A program made the translations under genes and the position numbers. DNA of 64,000 nucleotides from Phyto melanocephala (lineage: Eukaryota; Arthropoda; Insecta; Diptera; Rhinophoridae), in contig OW799237.1 in the NCBI GenBank assembly GCA_941918925.1, forward strand, positions 11,079,201-11,143,200, given 5' to 3'. Under the pieces are notes generated by a model. The model was not told the origin of the DNA. It did no database searches and worked only from the letters and a program-made list of their open reading frames with translations. Positions 47,238-59,174 of the stretch are shown in pieces (positions within the stretch are counted from its first letter, which is position 1; each line of letters opens with the position of its first letter).

Positions 47238-48540
47238 TCATTTAGAAACTGAGATACCTTTTGCCATCTTGCCATTGACATTAAGTTGTGTTGTTTATTT
47301 AAAGGAAATAATATACCTTAATTTAGTAGCAAGTATAAGTTTTCTTTTAAATATTTTTCAAAGTTAAATTTCATTTGCACTTAGTGAATATTAATTAAAA
47401 TAAATAATAATCATACGCCTCAGTGTTCGATTTTTTCTTTTCAATAAAAAACCCTCTGAAGTATTCTTAATTCCTTTTTTTGTAAGCACAACTTCTTTAA
47501 ATTGTTTTTAAAACACGCCTCAATAGTAACTATTTCAAATAACTTTAGTTCGTTATTTAGAGCATAAACTACTTTAATTAAAAATCTCAATAAATTCTAA
47601 ACAGCACGTAGTTTCTTTTCAGAAAAGTAGCGAAGGAAACTTTTCTGCTTTGCATTCATTTCATTTAATCATTAAAACCTAAAAAGAAATGTTTCTTTTT
47701 TTTCGAAAGATTGGTTAAAACACTACTAAAAGTATTTTTATATAACAACCCTGTTAAATTCAAGAAATCTAAACTTAAAATAAGAAGAAAAAATAAACAA
47801 ATTCACAACGCAAAGAAATCATTAACATTAAGCTGAGTGAAAAAGTAGTGGAGAAAAGAAAAAAAATTAAACGTAATGCAATTCTTTCTTCTTCATCTAT
47901 TTACAACTTTATCTCGTTGGCTTTAAACGCATCTAAGAAAAAATGTTGAAATAAAATCTATTTAGGGAAAAAATATATAAAAACAGATTTTTTTTCCCGT
48001 TGGCTCATATAAAAACCAAAATCTGCGCAATACTAGAAAAAGCAACGACAAAACAACAGCAAAGGTAATCTTTGAAGTTCATTTTTTTTATCTCTCATTC
48101 ATGCTCATTTTATTCAATTACACCTTTGGGTGTTGTAATTTCAGTTGGCTGTTAAAAATGCAAAAAAAAAGAAATTTAGAAATTATAGCAGAAAAAAGAA
48201 CTGAACAGAAGCTCTTTAAATACAAACGCTAACATGACATCATTGAAAGGAACAAATAAACAGATACAAAATAGAAAATGATGCTTGTGAAAAAACAGAG
48301 GTGCTCGCAGAAATAGCACTGATGAGAAATGTTTTGGTTAAATTCTGATTAAAGCCCAAAGAGTAATCTTAAGTCTAGTCCTTAAAATACTATGTTCTAT
48401 AGTAATGAATATAATTTTGTAAATAGTTTTTATTATAGTTTGTACTATCTCTAGTCTAGTGTATATTTTAGTATATTGTTTACTAGAATATAGTCTAATC
48501 TATAGTTAAATATTAAGTCTAATCTTAAGATCAAAGTATA
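47238..48540. other. AT-rich spacer
   Basis: Nothing recognisable. Confidence 0.35.
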
Positions 48541-48559
48541 TGAAGCCTTAGTTATAGTC

Positions 48560-48646
48560 TGATATATGAAAGGCCAGATGTGGAAAGATTAATATCACCT
48601 GGCTTCAACAGCCATTACCTGATGACAGGTTTGCCTTTGGTTTGAA

Positions 48647-48679
<33 letters not shown>

Positions 48680-48680
48680 A
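48560..48680 (+). repeat. Possible retrotransposon 3' tail with (AAAT)n
   Basis: GGCTTCAACAGCCATTACC and CCTGATGACAGGTTTGCC, containing the short hairpin CCTGATGACAGG, precede an AAAT tandem repeat at 48647-48679. A hairpin-bearing unique end followed by a simple repeat is typical of LINE or SINE 3' ends, but I have no second copy to compare. Confidence 0.4.
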
Positions 48681-49029
48681 CACTCAATAATCTTCCCTGT
48701 ATGCAATGCAAAGTAGCATATCATTGAAAAAATTTTTTTACCTGACTTTCAAAGGTTATAAACAAACATCTAACTCGGACTTTTCAATATCTCATTGCGA
48801 GGAATACGGTTAATCGGATCCAGCTGTACGAATCAGAGATTGACGCCGAACAACTAAGAAGGCAACTCTGGTGAAAGGCAACATCACTTACAGATGATAG
48901 CGGTTAACTGAAATGCACTTTTATCCGATTCGGATTGCAATTAGAGCTATCGGTATCAAAAGTCCTCACCAATGGCCAGTCCACGACAAGTCTTTTAGGC
49001 TTTTTTGACGAACAGATTCAGGATTATCA

Positions 49030-49135
49030 AACATTATGTTATGTAGAATAGGAAGCTCTTGTGCAATTCATTTGGGTTCATCGTACTGAGCCCTTTTTAA
49101 TTAAAATAAAATAAAAAATTAAGCACGAAAAATAA
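49030..49135 (-). repeat. Sequence shared with the SINE tail at 37.3 kb
   Basis: On the minus strand, AAAGGGCTCAGTACGATG, AACCCAAATGAATTGCACAA and TTCCTATTCTACATAAC parallel the SINE 3' part (AAAGGGATCAATATAATG, GACCCAAGTGAGCTGCACAA, CTGTTCTACCTTACC). No tRNA-like head is seen here; upstream sequence (49140-49900) is different. This is either a second SINE with another head or the tail of a partner LINE. Confidence 0.6.
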
Positions 49136-49139
49136 TACA

Positions 49140-50160
49140 AAGAAGACTAGAAAGAAATTAAGTCGTTAGCTAGTTCATCTATCTCTTTGAGGGAGGTTGT
49201 TTTAAGTGACAGTTATTTCTCAATTGTAGACTGGTTAAGGGAACCATCCAGACTGTTTTATATAAAGATGAAAATGTCAAATGCCGTCTTCGACATGCTA
49301 TGTAGTCGGCAGACCCCGAAAATTAACCACCAAAATTTTTCAGTGCGAGAAATTGGGATGAAATCTATGTTTCCAATAATGTTGGCGTAACCCTATCGCC
49401 AGGCGGTCCATTGGTAGTCAGTGCAATATCGCAAAAAGTCCTTTGACTGGAGTCGACTTAATCGTGACTGTAATGCAGATTTCGCCATGTATTGCAAAAT
49501 CTTCTCAACCTGTTGTTGATTTGCATCATGGTACATGGCCTTCCACCAGACCATAGTTTGATGACTGACGGTTTGGTGAGTTACTCATATAGATAGTTAA
49601 CATCTCTAGGGTTTAATATCCAGATCCTGCTACATACACAGATAGTCATCGTCGCCGTCGACTTCTAGTAGATTATGATGTTTCCAAACATACAACTGAA
49701 AATGCCTTTAATAAATATACTTCGAAGGTATCTTAAAGTTATAGTAAAACTGGCGCCATTTACACTCTTCAAAGCTCAACTTAATTTGTGGTCCTACTAT
49801 TGGATGAATTTGATACGTTCAGACCAAGCTTTTGCAATACACACACAGAGCTTTTCTACACAACAACTGCAATTGGGAAGAGCTAATCTCCTGTAATTTA
49901 TCTGGAGACATTCTATGGGTTATGCAAATAATTCAGTAAAGATATTTATCCTAAAGCCTAACATCGTTCGAATTATTCATGTGATAAAACTTAAATTGGA
50001 TTGTCGGAGGTAGTCAAATCAATGCTGCCGTGTTTTATAAATAATGGGAACATGTAAGTCAAAATAGCTTAAGAGCAAAAAGTGATTATACTGAAGTATG
50101 TAGAGTAAAGTGTTTGAAAGATGTGTGGGTATTTTAGTTTATAGGCCATATACCACGCGT
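49140..50160. other. Unassigned, possibly old retroelement
   Basis: It is richer in G+C than its surroundings, and the minus strand has short coding-like stretches (for example NPRDVNYLYE near 49610). I cannot assign it to a family. It lies directly upstream, on the minus strand, of the SINE-tail-like sequence. Confidence 0.3.
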
Positions 50161-50167
50161 CGTAGAT

Positions 50168-50608
50168 CCTCATATGGGGCCTTCTCCGAGAAAATGGACC
50201 TGGTGTGAGAAAACAAAGTTTTGAGAAAAACGCATTAAAAGTTTCATAACGCATTATCACACGTTCATTAACACACGTTCAGTTGGAAGATGTGACTCGG
50301 TATGGTTAGTTATGACTGGGTGCCGACTTTAGTGGCGTCATGCCTATGTGTTGATGTATTTTTTTTCGTTTTTAGTGTGACAATTCCTTTGCTTTTGATG
50401 CTGCTCTGTTTTTAATGATCTCAACATTTGATTCTTAAGCCGCAACCAGTGACCGTTTTGTATGTTTTTATGGGGAAAAGAAGTTTTTATCAGAAATCTA
50501 ACGCATGTCATCTAATTCTACACTCTTTCAGGTGCCAGAATCCACTCTTAAGTCCAAACCCGTTTTTCGACACACTAGGTCCCTTTTCTGGGAGAAGGTC
50601 ACATATAA
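50168..50608. mobile_element. Candidate inverted-repeat element (about 440 bp)
   Basis: On the left CATATGGGGCCTTCTCCGAG, AAAATGGACCTGGTGTGAG; on the right, reverse complemented, TATATGTGACCTTCTCCCAG, AAAAGGGACCTAGTGTGTC. About 30 of 38 positions agree. The frames that run across the two arms (LTPGPFSRRRPH and TLGPFSGRRSH) mirror each other because of this repeat and are not two genes. The true ends are unclear. Confidence 0.45.
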
Positions 50609-52243
50609 TGAATTAGTAATAACTCATATCTTAAGGAGATTTTGTAGCTCAAAACAAATATATTTGTGATGTATATGGTCTGGTAGTCTAGTTTATAGTC
50701 TATAAGTCTCATGGCTTGTTTACTCTCGAATCATTTCTTGTTAAAAATTATACGATGTTTTCTCCCCGAACTGTATAAGTATGAGCAAGATAATGTAAGA
50801 AATAAAATCTTAATGTTTGTCTGATGATAAAAGAAGGAATTTCTCTTTTACAAAAAAAAAAAAAAACAAACAAACAACAGCAAGCAGTTTCTTTAACAGT
50901 TGTTTTTGTTAACGCGGCTACAAATGTTGTTAAATTGTGTTTTTGTTGTTGGCGTTGTTATTGTTGGTAATGTTTAAATACATTAGAAGTTGATATCGGA
51001 ACTTTTTTTCTTGAAATGAACAACGCATCAACACACCCACACAAATACACAAACACACATCCATACAAAATGAAATAAGCTGATGGTTTCTTGTAGCAAA
51101 CTTGAAGCATTTTGACTGAAATGCCTGAGTGAATGAACAAATGGCGGTATGGCTGAATGAGTAGTTGGCTTTTTTGACTTCCCTATTCATTTCAACTTAT
51201 TGCTCATTCAAGTTATTTTTCTTCAAACGCTGACTAATGTAATGGATTTTGCTAATTTGTTTTATTTTTCTCTGTTTTTATTTTTTGCAAAAAATGCTTT
51301 CTTTTACCATTACAATTTCATCTTCAAATGAATGGAGTTAAAAGAAAAGACTCTGCTGTAAAATATCTGCCATAAATGAAGAAATATTTAGCAAATTTTT
51401 TGTTTAGTATGAATTTTACTTATTTGTTTTTTGGCTTCAAATGGAAATTAAAGATGTTTTGATGGCAAAGGAATCAAACAGAAATGTTTGTCTGGAGGTG
51501 GGGACTTTTTTGACCCCAATCTTACAAGGGGTTGTTTTCTGTTCTCTGCTGTTTTTGCTCTGTTTAGCGCCTTATGTTTTTTTTTCTGCGGCTAAATGTT
51601 GTTATCATTTGTTCGTAAACGTGTTGTTGGCAACAATTTTTCTTTTAATATATTCATAAATGTAATAAATATAATGAAGATGAAAACGTAATGATACTTG
51701 TTAAAGAAGGTAAATAATAAAGAAGTTTTGTTGGCAATTTTCTTAAAAGCTTTTAAACAATATACAAATACAAAAGCTAAAGAGTGAGTTTTAAAGGTTG
51801 ATTTAATTTAGAAGTTGGTTGCAAGGTAAAGCATTATTAAAGCAAGAACGATTTGCTGAAAAATAAATAGAATTTTGCTCGATTTTTATTTAAGATACTT
51901 AGTTAAATGATAAAGCATAGCATTCTCTAGGTTATTAAACTAAAGCCTTTGAAATATGATAGTAGACAGCGGCCATATTGTTTAAGCTACTCCATTGAAT
52001 TGGCAACCATTTATTTAGTTTATTTTGCTTCATCACCAAAGATAGATAAAGCGTTCCACAACGAGTGCCAATTACAACACTGTTTTCTTAAAAAGTCCGT
52101 CCTATTCGGGTAATATTCCGATCAACGTTTTTATTAAAAAAAAAAAAAAAAAAACATCTGGAATCACATCTGAAACAATTAGTACGTCAACAATCGAAAT
52201 TTGTTGGATTTAGGACAGAGATGCTCACTTTATTTCAATTGTT
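50609..52243. other. AT-rich spacer
   Basis: No recognised gene. The frames at 50930-51190 (minus) and 51441-51659 (plus) carry no known motif. Confidence 0.35.
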
Positions 52244-52245
52244 TA

Positions 52246-53529
52246 AGGGGTGTCTCCAAATGCTTTTTTACATTTTAAAATGTCTCCCAAATCTAAAATA
52301 CATTTTATTAGCGTTATGGAGAAAAATTTCTAATCTTTATTATGCAAAAAAACCAAAGTTTCAAATTTTATTTTCTCTTGCAAAATTTCGCACTTTTTTC
52401 TTAACGCTTTGCATTAGACGTTGGACACAGGTTTTGCCAAAGTGTTTGATAGCTTCTTTCCAAATAAATCCAATTTTTTTTACATTTGCAGAAGCTTTGA
52501 ACTTTGTTCTTAGGTACTGCTTAATTATAGCCCAATAGCGTTCAATTGGCCTTAGCTCTGGACAATTAGGTGGATTCATATTTTTCGGCACAAAATTTAT
52601 TTTGTTGGCCTCATACCACTCAAGGACGTTTTTGCTGTAGTGGCAGCTTGCCAAGTCGAGCCAAAACAGTGGAGGTATATTGTGGCTTCTGTCTAATGGT
52701 AATACAGCCTTTTTCAGGCACTCATTAATATAAAATTGGCTGTTCATTGCACGATTCACAATAATTGCCTTTGAAGTTTTCCCACATGTACATATTGCTT
52801 GCCATATCATATATTTTTTGGAGAATTTTGAAATCTTTTTATACTTAAATTTATCGGAAACATTAGCTCTTTTATTAGAAACATAAAAACCCTGACCAGG
52901 AAGCTCTGAATAGTCAGCCTTACAAAAGGTTTCATCGTCCATTAAAATACATCCATTAAAATTATTTAATTTGTGACGTAGCAACTGTCTTGCTCTTATT
53001 CTTGCCGTTTTTGTTCCTTTTTCGTTTCGGCTTGGAGCTTTCATGACTTTGAATGAATGTTCTTAAATTTTCTTTATCCGTTCTACAAGCGACTGCGAAA
53101 TATTTAGTTTTCGTGCGATATCGCGAATGGAAATGTTTGGATTTTGCTTTCAAAGTACCTTCACCTTTTTAACGATTTGAGGATTCCTAAAACCACGAGA
53201 CCCTCCACCTTTCTTGTGCTTAATAGACAAGTCTATTTTGAACTTAGAAATAACGTTACGAGCAGTCTGTCTGGACACTTTTGCTCGTTGCGCAACTTCA
53301 GCGTAAGAAAGTAGTTTTTTTTCATTATAAATATCCACAATATTTTTTCTCACTTTTTATCTTTTTGACGACATTTTAAATACGGATTAAATAATTTGAA
53401 TAAACTTATTAACAAAGTATTGTTGACACTTATAACTATCATAGAGTGGAACGAAAAAAAATTAATTATATAATAATTGTTTGCGTAGTGCCCTGTAAAA
53501 AATGTAAAAAAGTATTTCGAAACACCCCT
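52246..53529 (-). mobile_element. DD37E Tc1-like transposon (1284 bp)
   Basis: The ends are AGGGGTGTCTCCAAATGC at 52246 and, reverse complemented, AGGGGTGTTTCGAAATAC at 53529, each continuing TTTTTTACATTTT. TA flanks both sides (52244-52245, 53530-53531). The length and single minus-strand gene between short inverted repeats are as expected of a full-length Tc1-like element. The transposase has two stop codons but no large deletion. Confidence 0.92.
52361..53353 (-). pseudogene. DD37E Tc1-like transposase, two nonsense codons
   Basis: One frame of about 330 codons runs from Met at 53353 to the stop at 52361. Residues 1-67 hold the first helix-turn-helix (SYAEVAQRAKVSRQTARNVI) and a GGGSRG linker. 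After a TGA at codon 68 comes the second (NPNISIRDIARKLNISQSLV), then a TAA at codon 97, then KAPSRNEKGTK. The catalytic domain is open: Asp140 (LMDDETF), Asp233 (FWLDLASCHYS) and Glu271 (CPELRPIERYW), with 37 residues between the last two. A DD37E spacing is known from mosquito ITmD37E-type elements; closer assignment needs a search. The stops fall only in the DNA-binding half, so the copy is inactive but recent. Confidence 0.9.
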
Positions 53530-53531
53530 TA

Positions 53532-53629
53532 TAACCCCACCTCTTTTATTTTTATGTTCTTAATTTAGTCGTCCATGATACAGCAACGAGTGCACAAGCT
53601 TAGCGGCTTTGTCGATATTTATTTAAATA
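53532..53629. other. Short spacer
   Basis: Nothing recognisable between the DD37E element and the candidate at 53630. Confidence 0.3.
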
Positions 53630-53941
53630 CAGTGGGTAAAAAAATTATGATGGAATTAGATAATTATTTTATTTTTAAAAATTTAAGACTGCAAAATGTT
53701 CCATTTTGACAAGTAAAAAAATAATAAATTCAGTGTTTACTGTATTTTTACTACTTTTTTACACCCAAAAAAATTTCTTGTATTAAATTTTAATGGAAAA
53801 CTTTACGCTTATTTTTTTCTTTTAACTGAAAAATATCAAATAAAGTGTAAACTGCATTATTTTATATTTTAAAAAAACAAAAATAATTTTTTGTGACTAA
53901 AATTTGATAAAAATCTGTGAGTTTACTTTTTCGTGACACTG
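53630..53941. mobile_element. Candidate TA-flanked short element (312 bp)
   Basis: It starts CAGTGGGTAAAAAAATTATG after a TA and ends AAAAAGTAAACTC-complement, CGTGACACTG, before a TA. The inverted similarity beyond CAGTG is weak. It is AT-rich inside with no gene, so this is only a possible Tc1/mariner-type MITE. Confidence 0.35.
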
Positions 53942-54179
53942 TAGCTCAAAACTCCCTCATTAGTAGGGTTGCAAAACATTTGTGGGCATCATTGATTTAG
54001 GACAACTTTAATTAATACGAGATCAGAGAGCGATTATTGCATCACGAAAAACTCAATGTTTGTTTAAGTTGTCGGTGTCAGTGGTCAAAATTTTTTTTAA
54101 GAACCCCATTGGTTAGGACACCACCGTCAACGGAGATTGCTCAAATGGATGGTATGGACACCAAATCAAGGTGATTTTA

Positions 54180-54420
54180 ACAAAACAATACGGTACTACC
54201 ACACAGCTCATGCTATATTTGATATTCTGCAAGAGCAATTTGACAGTACAGTCACTTCATCTGTAGGTGGTGTAATAAGGTCGCTAAGTTAGGCAATTTG
54301 ATTCCCTTAGACTTTTTCTTCTGGATTTTCTTAAGTGGTAAATGAGTTAAAAGCCAGAAATCAATTACATCGGCAAATGAGTAATGCTCCAAAGTCAAGC
54401 AAAATTAAAAATTTCAGCAA
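54180..54420 (+). pseudogene. Mariner C-terminal relic
   Basis: YHTAHAIFDILQEQFDSTVTS corresponds to the stretch after the second catalytic Asp (DGATCHTA-AT-D-L...). Further on IPLDFFFWIFLSG corresponds to TPLDFFLWGF, with the third catalytic Asp still present, and a stop follows. Several frameshifts. It faces the next relic tail to tail. Confidence 0.55.
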
Positions 54421-54489
54421 ATACGATACAATATTTCCTACATAATGAATGGCTTCGATAGGCCATCAAAATAAAAAAAAATGAAACTA

Positions 54490-55450
54490 TCATATTTTAA
54501 TATTTTTTTACACTTTACATGTAAAATAATTTGACTTAAATGAGCCCCGTTTTCAACTTCGCAATGATGGTCTTGCATTTTATTTAGCATTTGCAGATCT
54601 AGCGCTCGAATTTCTGCAAAAATTTTGGCATTCAGTTCAGGGATAATGACAGGCATCTGAACGTATACTTACTTCTTTAAATAACCCTTAGGAAAATAGT
54701 CGGGTACTAATAAATCTGGCAAACGCGCTGGTGGATTAATTTTAATTTCTGCAAATTATTAACTCTCCAAATATTTTAATCAAAAATTACACTGTCTATC
54801 AGGGAGTGTAGACAGTGATTCTATCCTGCTAAAACCGAATCTCAGGTTTGCTTGTATAAGCAGGACGTAAAGAAGTTTTTATTATAAAGGGATACCGCTC
54901 TACATTTACGGCTAAAGCACTCGCATTTTTATCATCGAAAAAATAAAGCGCAATAATTATTTAAGATGTAATTCCGCACCATACTATAAACCTTATGGGG
55001 TTCAATTGGCTTGTATAAATGGCTAATGGATTTAAAAACCCCTAAAACCTACAGTTCTGTTATAAGCGAAGCCATTCAAATAAAAATGAGCTTTATCACA
55101 GATAATCAGATTTTCAATAAAGTTGATTTCAATACTAGCTAACTGTTCAAATTTAACTGCACCTTATATGGGAGTATTATTAGATATTTTTTTAAGATGT
55201 GCCATACTGATGTACGAGTTATTCCTACTTAGCACGTCAGAACGCCTTCTGGTAGGTATTTCTGGAGTTTTTGTTAAAACTTTACTCTAGGCTTTTAATT
55301 TTTATTTCGCAGTGTGTATTAAACGTGGACTACCGGTTCGAAGCAAACTTCTTAACGTGCCATGTTCGTGCTGGGGTGTTGATAAACTAATTTAAAAATC
55401 ATTGTTTTATAGGGCGAAATTCTGACATTAAAATGTCGACGATATGCTGT
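54490..55450 (-). pseudogene. Nearly full-length, decayed mariner transposase
   Basis: On the minus strand, in changing frames: TKTPEIPTRRRSDVLSR (second helix-turn-helix region), VKFEQLASIEINFIENLIIC, DKAHFYLNGFAYN (first catalytic Asp region, DEAHF-type), VWCGIT, IIIALYFFDDKNASALAVNV, then INPPARLPDLLVPDYFPKGYL (third catalytic Asp in PDYF) and, in an open frame at 54438-54656, PELNAKIFAEIRALDLQML with VENGAHLSQIILHV at the C-terminus. The QQDGATCHT block is not recognisable. The AHLS-II-HV ending marks a different subfamily from the RGGHMPEIIFKH copy at 41.8 kb. Dead. Confidence 0.75.
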
Positions 55451-56477
55451 TTGTGGTAAAATAACTAATAGGTGATTTTAATAATCAAAATTCTATTTTT
55501 CTTGTTCTTTATTCCGTGTTTAATATGTATATAATCTAAAAAAAAAATAAAAAAAAAATTAAAAAAGATATAAACGAAAAAGTTACTAAATATTTAAACC
55601 CCATGGGGACTTCTGGAATAACCTGTAACATTATTACACCTAACCTTTTATCTCTATTTATAAATTAAGAAATATTTTTAAATGTTGTTTTATTTTTATA
55701 AAGAGATTTTAATTTGTTATTTTTATTTTTTTTTGTATAAAATTTTCATAAACATATTATTGTTAAAAACAACCATATTAAAGTTTGTTTGAATAGTAGA
55801 TAATAGTAATAAAAATTATACGGATAATTGATTATAAAGATAAAAATTAATGATTAAAGAAAAATAATCCAAATTATTATAATTTGTTTATGATAACCAT
55901 GTATTATTTTAGAGAAGATAATATGGTTGTATTAATCATATTTCAAACTGGCTATTTTTTTTTGCATGTAAGCTAAAAGAAAGTAATACTATGTACCGTA
56001 AAAAGCAAAATGTTTTTGTTTTTTACTTTAAAAAAATGTCGGACTATTTAATCAATAGAGTTTCATTATGCCAAACATATGAAACAACAACACTTAGATA
56101 AGAAATTCTGTTAGAATCATTACAAACAAATAATGTACATAAATGATGCGTAGATATACTGACTCACTTAAAATTGTTTACATGGACGACAAGGAACTAG
56201 TGATTACACGCACATTGCCACAAGTGATTATAATAATGAAAGAGTTGATATCCAAAAGCAGTACATGTTACTAAAATAAGGATAAAATCGAAGACTCAAT
56301 TTTTAGCCAAAATAAGTATGGAAAATTTTAGCTTAAAGCTATTTAAACTATTAACTAATACTTTGCTTCACAGAGATGGACCAAATAATTTCAATAAGAG
56401 AAATATTTTTTAAAAACTAAAAAATAATTAATGTTTGAACGTTTTTTTAAAATAAATTTACGATTTTTCAAATACAC
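55451..56477. other. AT-rich spacer
   Basis: Nothing recognisable. Confidence 0.35.
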
Positions 56478-56479
56478 TA

Positions 56480-56918
56480 CCCTGTAAATAAAGTAACTGG
56501 TACCTGTATGTGGTTACATAACTGTCCTTTTTTCATATAACAAACTAGCGATTTTACAATAAGGTTGTCATAGGACCCTAACTAGTTCATTTGTATATAG
56601 TTGTATACTAGTTTAAATAACAATTATTATTAGAAAGTGAGTGTATTCACCTGAAAAATACCGAAAAATAATCAAAATGAATTTTACACAGCAATTTATG
56701 CAACAAGCGCGATTAGATGTCTTCTATCTCAACCGAGATTTGGACCAAGATATTTTGATAATTTATTTAATTGATAGTAATAAAAAAAGTGCTCTAAAAT
56801 TTTGCGATGCTGAGTTTTAGTCAATGCTTGTGAGATCTAATCCGTTTACTATGTTCTCATTCCATCTAGTAATGTGACTAGTTCAAACTGTAACTAGTTA
56901 AAAAGTTTAGCTAGAGGG
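56480..56918. mobile_element. TA-flanked inverted-repeat element (439 bp)
   Basis: Left end CCCTGTAAATAAAGTAACTGG; right end, reverse complemented, CCCTCTAGCTAAACTTTTTA then ACTAGTTAC. TA flanks both ends (56478-56479, 56919-56920). ACTAGT motifs recur subterminally (56580-56615, 56877-56902). A 47-codon frame lies inside. Probably a non-autonomous or shrunken DNA transposon. Confidence 0.6.
56677..56820 (+). CDS. Small ORF (47 aa) inside the 439-bp element
   Basis: The frame starts MNFTQQFMQQARLDVFYLN and ends KFCDAEF. It is centrally placed in the element and has mixed, protein-like composition in a very AT-rich setting. I do not recognise it. It may be the remaining N-terminus of a transposase, or chance. 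Confidence 0.3.
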   Translation: MNFTQQFMQQARLDVFYLNRDLDQDILIIYLIDSNKKSALKFCDAEF

Positions 56919-56920
56919 TA

Positions 56921-58090
56921 TTAACTAATATTTATTTGTGTTCACTCCCCTTTCCCTTTAACTGGTATTTTTAATTTGCTCCATTAATTTTCTGTTTTAG
57001 ATTTCCTATTTTATGTATTGAAATTTATTATATCTTTTTTGTTGCCATTTTTTATGTCATTTAATTTTTATTATTCTTTTGGTTTGCCTTGTTCATACTG
57101 TCTATTAATGTTTTCATTTTTTATACTGCTGACATTCTATGCTTCATTAATCATTGTGCTCTTAAGGAAATTGTGTCATTTTCTAAGCTTTTAATAAATA
57201 TTTAAATGTCCTCTTTTTTATGTTTTATTATAGATTTATTTAATAGACAATATTTGAAAAAAAAAAATAATAAAAAAAAAGAAAAATAATAGACAATAAA
57301 GTACAAATATAAATAAGAACTGTCCATAAAAGGAAATAGAGTTTCTTTGGTTTGTTTTTTGAGAAAAAAAAAACTAAATTAATATTGACAGCCGAAGTAG
57401 TAAGAAGTCAATAATAAAAAAGAGAACTAATTTTTTTTTAGGTTAGAGTTTTTGGGGTTTAAAATTTTTATAAATTATTTAAAACAAATATAAAACAATG
57501 TTAAGCTAGATATTAAGTTGCCTAATGGCTTAGTAGTTAGCACGTTCTTGTAATCGGTTTCTTATATCGTCTTATAAATTCTGCGGTTTATAAATGCTGC
57601 TGCACCTCCATTCCAACACAATAAGTTTAAAAATCCCACTAACTGTTTTTGGTCCTTTGAACATGGTTTGTCGATTATCAGCAATCAGAACCATCTAAAA
57701 AATTTGAAGCAGTGCAAAGTAAATTACCTTTTTAGACCTTCTAAAACTATAGTGCAAAAGCAAACGTTATGGAAAAGCTAGGTATCAGAACCTTTGTCCA
57801 ATTTGTGGGCTTTTAAAAGATAAAAAAACAGAGTAGCAACCCAAAATAAAATAAAATGATACAATATGGGCAAAAAGAAGTGTTCGGTAATGATGTGAAG
57901 TGGAAACTATTGTATTTAAAGTTGCGGGTTACAAAAGAGTAAAGCTAGAAGAATAAGTTAGGGAACAGAGCCCTTGTCCTGTTGATGAATTTAGATGACA
58001 ATATATTAACAACCCTTTTCCCATCCAACAAACTACCTGTTATCAGAATATACTCAGATGAAGTAATTAAAATTCCTTTAAGAACAGCTG
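56921..58090. other. AT-rich spacer with a tRNA-like stretch
   Basis: At 57516-57560 the plus strand reads GTTGCCTAATGGCTTAGTAG and TTAGCACG, which resembles a tRNA D-arm with an A box (TGGCTTAGTAGTTAG). A convincing B box does not follow, so it is at best a SINE head fragment. At 57696-57740 lies the 40-bp segment also seen at 27465. No protein gene is recognised. Confidence 0.4.
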
Positions 58091-58214
58091 CCGAAACCAA
58101 GAAAAACCAGCAAAAAACAAAAGCCCAAAAAGTCACCTGTTCCACATGAAACACCATCAGAAGTAATCAAGCATATATCTCTTAATCAAATACATTTGAC
58201 GTTTGAGAAGTACA

Positions 58215-59140
58215 AAAATTGAATCGTGAAAGGTTTTTTTTTTCAAAGGCATGGAAGTGACAGAAATTTTTGCTTATTAGTAAAGGCAAGGGTGATCCAG
58301 GCTTGCCAACAAGATTTAGAGCACTATGCATGCTTAAGACTGCAGGTACATGTTTTAAGCGACTCCTGAAATCCATACTGAAAGAGGAGGATTTTTATTC
58401 AAAGAATAAGTTGAATTCAGACCAGGGAGGTCCACCATTGGAACATTAAAAGATGTTGTTGATGGTTTAAACATCTTTAAATAGAAGAATCACTTTGACA
58501 GGCCATTGTAACCACGCTATAGGCATCTATAACATCCTAAGTTGGACAGATGATTTCCAAGTATTAGAGACGTGCTTTCGGTTACCATTGTTTATGTAGT
58601 GAATAATAAGAAGCTACTTAAAGAAAAAGCAGCTTATATATAACAAAAAGTTGGGACAAAGAATTATATTAGAAGCATCCGGGGCAATACAGGGACAAAG
58701 CCTCGGCACAGACCTATTAAAAATTATCTATGGTGATAAATTAAGGATTGAAATGATTAAGAATACTTCTCAGCAGGTTTAACTACTAGTGACATAGAGG
58801 AGGCTAAACCAAAAATGTGGCAGGTCATGATAAGAACAAAACATTGGCTTGACATCTCTTAAGATGGCAATCCAGAAGATTGTATTGCACCTCTTAAGGA
58901 GGAGACACATACCTATAGAAGTAAATAATGTTATAGAGTAGATTTGGATACAAGCTAATGCATAAGGCAAATTTCTTGGTATAAGAAATTACTCCAAAAC
59001 GACGTTCTCAGATAAAATCAAGTATGCAGCAAACAATATGGCTAAAGAAACAACACAACTGAGACGAATAATATTTAAGAAATATAGAAGGCTCGCTACA
59101 GAACAAAAGAAAGCTGGAGATAAATATTAAAATTCTCCTA
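58215..59140 (+). pseudogene. R1-like non-LTR reverse transcriptase, decayed
   Basis: Across shifting plus-strand frames I read FSKAWK, LISKGKGDPGLPTRFRALCM (RT start: LPKGKGDP-RP-CLL), LKTAGTCFKRLLKSIL, NSDQGG, RSTIGTLKDVVDGLN (GRST-DAI), later GNPEDCIAPLKEETH and finally KFLGIRNYSKTTFSDKIKYA with NNMAKETTQLRRI (KYLGV-LD-L-F-H--AA-KA). This order is that of an R1-clade RT. The YADD active site is not recognisable. Many stops and frameshifts. The hAT-type MITE lies immediately downstream. Confidence 0.75.
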
Positions 59141-59174
59141 ATAGAGACAATTTTTTTAAATTAACTCTCATAAG

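Noticed and set aside
57516..57590. Possible tRNA gene
   Set aside because: A-box-like stretch present, but no paired acceptor stem and no convincing B box; at best a SINE head fragment.
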